64,000 nt of DNA from an uncultured Bacteroidales bacterium (GTDB taxonomy: Bacteria; Bacteroidota; Bacteroidia; Bacteroidales; Paludibacteraceae). A program made the position numbers and the translations under genes. The notes beneath the pieces were generated by a model that ran no database searches, was not told the DNA's origin, and saw only the letters and a list, made by a program, of their open reading frames with translations. The stretch is taken from positions 1 to 64,000 of the forward strand of contig CADCBP010000004.1 of NCBI GenBank assembly GCA_902799705.1, read 5' to 3'. Positions within the stretch are counted from its first letter, which is position 1. Each line of letters starts with the position of its first letter. This document shows, one piece after another, positions 58,994 to 64,000 of this stretch.

Positions 58994-60193
58994 ATGAATA
59001 TATTAGTTACCGGAGCAAAAGGATTCGTAGGCACTAATCTGTGTGCAGAATTACGAAATATCCGTGATGGTAAAGCGCGGTGCTATGGTGATTTGGTGGT
59101 AGATGAAGTGATGGAATATGATATAGACTCTACACAAGAGCAATTGAATGGCTATTGTGCCAAAGCAGATTTTGTGTTTAATCTGGCAGGCATCAATAGA
59201 CCGAAAGATCCGGCTGAGTTTATGGAGGGTAACTGCGCTTTTGCGGATACCTTGCTCGAATGCTTGCGTAAGTATCATAACACTTGTCCCGTCATGCTTT
59301 CTTCTTCCATCCAAGCCACACTTTCCGGACGTTTTGGAGATAGTGAGTATGGACGTAGCAAACGTGCCGGGGAAGAGTTGTTGTTTAGGTATGCAGAAGA
59401 GACAGGAGCAAAAGTGCTGGTATATCGTTTCCCGAACCTATTTGGAAAATGGAGTCGGCCGAACTACAATAGTGCTGTAGCTACCTTTTGCTATAATATA
59501 GCCCATGATTTGCCTGTTACGATAAACGATCCAAATGTAGAATTGGAATTGCTGTATATTGATGACTTGGTGCAGGAGATGATCGCTGCCCTGAAAGGAG
59601 AGGAACATCGTTGTGAGTTTGATGGGGTAGAGACGGTATTGAGACCGGCTGGACGGTATTGCGCAGCTCCGACGACGCATAAAGTGAGGTTAGGAGAAAT
59701 AGTGGAGTTGCTGCAACGGTTCCATGACCAACCGCAGTCGCTTATTATTCCGGAAATACCGAATAACTCTTTTGCCAAGAAACTTTATTCGATGTATCTC
59801 AGTTATCTGCCGAAAGAGAAAGTGGCTTTTCCGCTAAAGATGAATATCGATGACAGGGGCTCGTTTACAGAATTACTCAAGTCCGATAAATGCGGACAAG
59901 TAAGTGTGAACATCTCGAAACCGGGAATCACCAAAGGGCAGCACTGGCATCATAGCAAGTGGGAGTTCTTTATGGTGGTAAGCGGACATGCCCTTATTCA
60001 AGAGCGTAAGATAGGCTCAGACGAAGTGATGGAGTTTGAGGTGAGTGGCGATAAGATAGAAGCGGTTCACATGCTTCCGGGCTATACACATAATATTATC
60101 AATTTGAGTGAGACGGAGAATTTGGTGACGGTGATGTGGGCAAATGAGCCATTTGATCCCACGCATCCGGATACGTATTTTGAACCAGTGTGA
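58994..60193 (+). CDS. capF: Bifunctional UDP-sugar reductase with cupin domain (CapF/FnlB type)
   Basis: A 399-residue protein. The N-terminal reductase has TGAKGFVGTNLC and the Tyr-Lys pair in SEYGRSKRAGEELL. The C-terminal cupin (about 275-399) has the zinc-site pattern GQHWHHSKWEFFMVVSGHAL. CapF epimerises and reduces the 4-keto sugar nucleotide to UDP-6-deoxy-L-talosamine derivative, second step to UDP-L-FucNAc. Confidence 0.94.
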   Translation: MNILVTGAKGFVGTNLCAELRNIRDGKARCYGDLVVDEVMEYDIDSTQEQLNGYCAKADFVFNLAGINRPKDPAEFMEGNCAFADTLLECLRKYHNTCPVMLSSSIQATLSGRFGDSEYGRSKRAGEELLFRYAEETGAKVLVYRFPNLFGKWSRPNYNSAVATFCYNIAHDLPVTINDPNVELELLYIDDLVQEMIAALKGEEHRCEFDGVETVLRPAGRYCAAPTTHKVRLGEIVELLQRFHDQPQSLIIPEIPNNSFAKKLYSMYLSYLPKEKVAFPLKMNIDDRGSFTELLKSDKCGQVSVNISKPGITKGQHWHHSKWEFFMVVSGHALIQERKIGSDEVMEFEVSGDKIEAVHMLPGYTHNIINLSETENLVTVMWANEPFDPTHPDTYFEPV

Positions 60194-60202
60194 TTAGTTA
60201 AT

Positions 60203-60380
60203 AGAACTGCGTATGAGAATCAAAGATTTGAGACACTTTGTGTTTAGATGCGATGCATTTAGAAACTTTGCTTTTAGAACTGCGTATGAGAATCAAAGAT
60301 TTGAGACACTTTGTGTTTAGATGCGATGCATTTAGAAGCTATTTTTTTAGAACTGCCTTTGAGAATCAAAGATTAGAGAT
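60203..60380 (+). repeat. 73-bp tandem repeat between capF and four-helix-bundle copy 3
   Basis: Copies at 60203-60275, 60276-60348 and a partial third from 60349. Each begins AGAACTGCGTATGAGAATC. Smaller words (ttgtgtttag, gatgcatttag) recur inside the unit. The following stretch to 60464 has no gene. Confidence 0.85.
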
Positions 60381-60464
60381 GCAAGGCGTATAGTAAAAGA
60401 GAGAACTAAAGCAAGAAAGGCTCTAACACTAAAACAGCAAGGCTGTTCTAAAAACTAGGTAGTT

Positions 60465-60827
60465 ATGAACATGAACTATAGTTATAGAAAGCTTAATGTA
60501 TATAAGTACGCGAGAACGTTGGTGCTTGAAACGTATAAATTGGTAGATAAGTTTCCACGTAAAGAGATGTATGCGTTGAGTGATCAATTGCGCAGAGCAA
60601 TCGTGTCGGTTCCGTCTAATATTGCCGAAGGATTAAGCAGAACTTCAGATAAAGAGAAGAGTCACTTTTTAGATATTGCGTATGGATCTCTTATGGAAGC
60701 ACAATGCCAATTAGAGATAGCTGCGGATTTAAAGTATATTACAGAGGAAGAACTAAAAACGATAGAATCTATGATAGATGAGGAGGCAACTATTATCGCC
60801 GGAATGAGGAGGGGGCTGAGTAAATAG
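60465..60827 (+). CDS. Four-helix-bundle protein (S23/IVP family), copy 3
   Basis: A 120-residue S23-family protein of the classical branch: the YRKLNVYKYARTLVLETYKL helix, then RRAIVSVPSNIAEGLSR and the GSLMEAQCQLEIA helix. It is only distantly related to copies 1 and 2, so the third insertion is independent. It lies between capF and capG with repeat-filled gaps on both sides (60203-60440, 60828-60925). Confidence 0.9.
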   Translation: MNMNYSYRKLNVYKYARTLVLETYKLVDKFPRKEMYALSDQLRRAIVSVPSNIAEGLSRTSDKEKSHFLDIAYGSLMEAQCQLEIAADLKYITEEELKTIESMIDEEATIIAGMRRGLSK

Positions 60828-60927
60828 GCGCAAGGCGTAAGAACTTTGTTATAGATGTTGAGCATTGATTCTAAAGCACTTAGTGCTCTAAATACTAAAA
60901 TTTGTAAAATTCTAATTACTAAGATAA

Positions 60928-62085
60928 ATGGTTACATTTAAAAACAATGGCAAACTGAAATTGCTGATTATCGTTGGTACCCGTCCCGAGATTATTCGTC
61001 TCGCGGCTGTTATCAACAAATGCAGGCAGTACTTCGATACGCTTTTGGCGCACACGGGTCAGAACTATGACTATAACCTGAATGGAATCTTCTTCCACGA
61101 CTTAGGTCTCGCGGATCCGGATGTATATATGGAGGCAGTGGGCAAAGACTTGGGCGAGACGATGGGAAACATCATCGCGAAGAGTTACCAACTGATGGTT
61201 GAGACTCAGCCGGATGCTGTATTGGTTCTTGGTGATACCAACTCCTGTCTGTCCGTTATCGGAGCTAAGCGCTTGCATATCCCTATCTTCCACATGGAGG
61301 CAGGAAACCGTTGTAAGGACGAATGTCTGCCCGAGGAGACTAACCGTCGTATTGTAGATATTATCTCGGATGTGAATATGGCATATTCGGAGCATGCGCG
61401 TCGGTATTTGGCTGAATGCGGATTACCCAAGGAGCGGACATATGTCACCGGTTCGCCGATGGCGGAGGTGTTGCACCAAAACTTAAAGCAGATAAAAGCA
61501 TCCGATATACATCAGCGATTGGGGTTAGAAAAAGGTAAGTATATCTTGCTTAGTGCACATCGCGAGGAGAATATTGATACAGAGAAGAATTTCTTGTCAT
61601 TGTTCAATGCAATCAATGCGATGGCAGAGAAATACAATATGCCGATTCTATACTCATGCCACCCGCGAAGTAAGAAACGTTTGGAGGCAAGTGGATTCGA
61701 ATTAGATAGACGTGTGATTCAGCACGAACCACTTGGCTTCCATGACTATAACTGCTTGCAGATGAATGCGTTTGCAGTTGTTTCGGATAGTGGAACTCTA
61801 CCGGAGGAATCTTCCTTCTTTACCTCTGTTGGACATCCATTCCCCGCTATCTGTATCCGTACCAGTACAGAGCGTCCCGAAGCGTTGGATAAGGGCTGTT
61901 TTTTCATAGCAGGAATAGATGAGAAATCTCTGTTACAAACGGTAGATACTGCTGTTACGATGCACCGGAATGGTGATTATGGCATTCCTGTGCCGGATTA
62001 TGTAGAGGAGAATGTATCTACTAAAGTCGTGAAGATAATACAAAGTTATACCGGAATAGTTAATAAAATGGTTTGGAGAAAATGA
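60928..62085 (+). CDS. capG: UDP-N-acetylglucosamine 2-epimerase family (CapG/FnlC type)
   Basis: A 385-residue WecB-fold epimerase. Motifs are IVGTRPEIIRLAAVI, HTGQNYDYNLNGIFF, HMEAGNRCKDECLPEETNRR, SAHREENIDTEKNF and VSDSGTLPEESSFF. In this context (after capE, capF) it completes UDP-N-acetyl-L-fucosamine synthesis. The stop overlaps the next start (ATGA). Confidence 0.95.
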   Translation: MVTFKNNGKLKLLIIVGTRPEIIRLAAVINKCRQYFDTLLAHTGQNYDYNLNGIFFHDLGLADPDVYMEAVGKDLGETMGNIIAKSYQLMVETQPDAVLVLGDTNSCLSVIGAKRLHIPIFHMEAGNRCKDECLPEETNRRIVDIISDVNMAYSEHARRYLAECGLPKERTYVTGSPMAEVLHQNLKQIKASDIHQRLGLEKGKYILLSAHREENIDTEKNFLSLFNAINAMAEKYNMPILYSCHPRSKKRLEASGFELDRRVIQHEPLGFHDYNCLQMNAFAVVSDSGTLPEESSFFTSVGHPFPAICIRTSTERPEALDKGCFFIAGIDEKSLLQTVDTAVTMHRNGDYGIPVPDYVEENVSTKVVKIIQSYTGIVNKMVWRK

Positions 62086-62747
62086 GACTCTTAAACAAAA
62101 TATCTAAAGCATTCAGTCTTTGTCGTGATATCAATGTATGGCAGACGTTGAAGTTGTATTACTCGCAGCCGCATCCTCGTAGTGCAGAGTTGCATATAAG
62201 TAACAAGTCGCAAATATACATTGCTCCAACTGCTAAGATTTAGATGAATCCAAACTCGATTTTTGAGTTTAATATGATGGAAGATCCATTCCGAAAAGTT
62301 CGTCCGTCGCGGCTGATATTGAAAGATAATAGTCGGTTGGTTTGCAAAGGACACATTCAAACATTTGAAGCCGTGAAGATAGAGTGTTTACCTAATGCTG
62401 TTGTTGAAATAGGAGATAAGAGTTATATAAACCATAATAGTGAAATTCGATGCCGTGAACGAATAACAATAGGAAATAACGTATCCATTGCATACAATGT
62501 GCTAATACAAGATTCGGACTATCATACCACTTATGACGATAACGGGAATCCCAAACCACAAACGCTTCCTGTTGTAATCGAAGATAATGTGTGGATAGGA
62601 GCGAATGCAATAATTTTAAAAGGAGTGACAGTCGGAGAAGGAACTATTGTTGCTGCTGGGAGTGTTGTTACTAAAAGTGTTCCTCCGTATTCGTTGGTGG
62701 GAGGTAATCCTGCAAGAATCATTAAACAAAATATTAAACATAGTTAA
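62082..62747 (+). pseudogene. Hexapeptide acyltransferase interrupted by an in-frame TAG
   Basis: The frame from 62082 reads MRLLNKISKAF ... LHISNKSQIYIAPTAKI, then TAG at 62241-62243, then continues without shift as [10 protein letters not shown] to a full left-handed beta-helix ([55 protein letters not shown]). The two parts together match an O-antigen acetyltransferase of about 220 residues. Either a recent nonsense mutation, or the shorter part from ATG 62244 is used alone (167 residues); it keeps the catalytic His region. TAG could derive from CAG or AAG by one change. Confidence 0.65.
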
Positions 62748-62749
62748 AT

Positions 62750-63709
62750 ATGTTCAAAACCCCAATATTATTAATCACCTTCAATCGTCCGGATCATGTA
62801 AGGAAGGTATTGATAGAGATACGTAAGCAACAGCCTACGAAACTCTACGTATGTCAAGACGGAGCAAGAGAAGGGAATGAAAATGATAGAGTTAAGTGCC
62901 AAGAGGTTCGCAATGTCGTCAAGGAACTGGTAGATTGGCCATGCGAGTTGCACACGTTGTATCAAGAGCAGAACCTCGGTTGTGGTCCTGGACCTGCAGC
63001 AGGGTTAACATGGTTCTTTGAACATGTAGAAGCAGGGTTGATTTTTGAAGACGATGCGGTCCCGCATTCGGATTTCTTTGAGTATGCTGAGGAATTGTTG
63101 GAGAAATACAAGGATGATATGGATGTGCGCGCTATTGCTAGTATGAATGTGGATACACATAAATGGGGCGACGGTTCATATTATTTCTCTATGATGAATC
63201 GCAATCTTTGTGCATGGGCAACTTGGAGACGATCATGGAATGACTTTGATTTATATCTCCGCCACATTCCTTGGCGTAAATTGGATAAAGCTTTGAAACA
63301 ATATGGATGCTCATTCTATGAACGAGAATATTGGTTAGATCGATTAGCTGAAGCTCAAAAGAATGCGCAAGGGGGCAAGAGTTGGGATATGCAATTCTTT
63401 ATGTCTATTTGGTTGCACCATGGTAAAGGAATAATACCTAATGTAAATCTCAGTAGTAATATCGGTACTGTGGGTGAAGGAACACATCAGATGGGAGAGG
63501 GTAATATTATAGATAATGTTCCGACAATGCCCATTCTTCCGCTAATTCATCCAACATCAGAAGATATTCAATCGAAGGCAGATAGAGAATTCCATAACCG
63601 TTATTTCGAACCTCAACCTAGCTCATTATCAAGATTTGTTGCAAAAGTAAATAAACGAATTAAACGTATAACCGGACATCAAGGCCCATGGATAAAGAAT
63701 AAAAAATGA
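62750..63709 (+). CDS. Glycosyltransferase (GT-A, nucleotide-diphospho-sugar transferase)
   Basis: 319 residues. It begins PILLITFNRPDHVRKVLIEI, then YVCQDGAREGNENDR and the acidic pair in GLIFEDDAVPHSDFF. NLCAWATWRRSW and the closing PNVNLSSNIGTVGEGTHQM complete the pattern of this GT2-like subgroup common in Bacteroidota surface polysaccharide loci. It ends with an ATGA overlap with the next gene. Confidence 0.88.
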   Translation: MFKTPILLITFNRPDHVRKVLIEIRKQQPTKLYVCQDGAREGNENDRVKCQEVRNVVKELVDWPCELHTLYQEQNLGCGPGPAAGLTWFFEHVEAGLIFEDDAVPHSDFFEYAEELLEKYKDDMDVRAIASMNVDTHKWGDGSYYFSMMNRNLCAWATWRRSWNDFDLYLRHIPWRKLDKALKQYGCSFYEREYWLDRLAEAQKNAQGGKSWDMQFFMSIWLHHGKGIIPNVNLSSNIGTVGEGTHQMGEGNIIDNVPTMPILPLIHPTSEDIQSKADREFHNRYFEPQPSSLSRFVAKVNKRIKRITGHQGPWIKNKK

Positions 63710-64000
63710 AATCATTCAAATACTACATACAAAAGTTATCAGGCAAATGGTTGCATGAGCCTATTATTCCTGGAGACAAAACCACTGGCTTTTCTTTAGT
63801 GCGTTCGGAACGGAGTAATTGTACTATTGGCAAAAATGCCTATGCAGTTGCCCCATACTATCTGCATAATGTGCAGTTAGGCGATTACTCCTATTTTGCT
63901 AAAAATGCACAAGTAGCAAATACTATCATTGGTAAGTTCTGTTCTATCGGTCCGAACTTTTGCTGCGGCTTGGGAATTCATCCCACAGATGGTATCAGTA
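63706..64000 (+). CDS. Hexapeptide acyltransferase (partial, runs off the window)
   Basis: 98 residues are visible from the ATG at 63706. After MKSFKYYIQKLSGKW the frame shows left-handed beta-helix repeats: NCTIGKNAYAVAPYYL, VQLGDYSYFAKNAQVANTII, GKFCSIGPNFCCGLG and HPTDG. Similar to the XAT/VatB-like and O-antigen acetyltransferases. It is translationally coupled to the preceding transferase. Confidence 0.85.
   Translation, partial: MKSFKYYIQKLSGKWLHEPIIPGDKTTGFSLVRSERSNCTIGKNAYAVAPYYLHNVQLGDYSYFAKNAQVANTIIGKFCSIGPNFCCGLGIHPTDGIS

Noticed and set aside
60203..60380. CRISPR array suspected from the regular 73-bp repeats
   Set aside because: The units are directly tandem with no unique spacers and no cas genes are nearby.

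Overview
The window reads as a chromosomal segment of a Bacteroidota (probably Bacteroidales) bacterium. Nearly every independent transcription unit starts with the Bacteroidota promoter (TTTG, about 20 bases, TAnnTTTG). Ribosome-binding sites are weak or absent. The esterase at 15.5-17.4 kb ends in a tail resembling a type IX secretion sorting tail. Lipoprotein signal peptides, four-helix-bundle (S23/IVP) proteins and SusC-era style ECF sigma factors are all typical of the phylum.

Layout. 0-0.5 kb: an ECF sigma factor and the start of the gene behind it. 1.1-1.3 kb: an isolated 5S rRNA with its own promoter. 1.7-7.4 kb: a small protein, then a six-gene operon of one secreted protein and five lipoproteins, three of them probable paralogues, behind a long structured leader. 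7.4-8.4 kb: a gene graveyard with a methylmalonyl-CoA mutase fossil and palindromic repeats. 8.4-15.1 kb: a defence-type block with a DUF4143 ATPase, a frameshifted DUF1016/winged-helix gene, and a type III restriction-modification system behind a second structured leader that shares a 27-bp element with the first. 15.5-22.8 kb (minus strand): a secreted SGNH esterase, then tatC-tatA with two Fe-S proteins carrying Tat signals, and two lipoproteins. 22.9-33.7 kb: housekeeping genes (DUF177-rpmF, rluB, an MMPL exporter, two polysaccharide ABC permeases, yifB, bcp, rubrerythrin, superoxide dismutase).

34-64 kb: a surface-polysaccharide (O-antigen or capsule) cluster of the ABC-exporter type. 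It contains wzt; the CDP-3,6-dideoxyhexose pathway (rfbF, rfbH, rfbG, a paratose/abequose-synthase-like reductase, and rfbE), pointing to CDP-paratose/CDP-tyvelose; an FdtB-like aminotransferase; the UDP-N-acetyl-L-fucosamine pathway (capE, capF, capG); and at least six glycosyltransferases and two hexapeptide acyltransferases. Inserted between these genes, often with zero or a few bases of spacing, are apparent defence genes: an ATPase plus TOPRIM-like pair between rfbH and rfbG, a DUF1016 nuclease, an Sll1717-type P-loop ATPase, a TIR-domain protein, and a UvrD-like helicase with an unknown partner. The last of these sits beside the 24-codon stump of a glycosyltransferase.

A second theme runs across the whole window: short 'word-like' arrays of 6-11 bp near-repeats (gatttag, gagattg, cagtaat and similar). 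They fill intergenic gaps, flank the four-helix-bundle genes as inverted arrays, and occur in frame inside superoxide dismutase, glycosyltransferases and the esterase. Several genes carry features compatible with switching or recent damage: an A7 tract, a G8 tract and an internal TAG codon. Identifications come from reading motifs by eye; no database search was possible.
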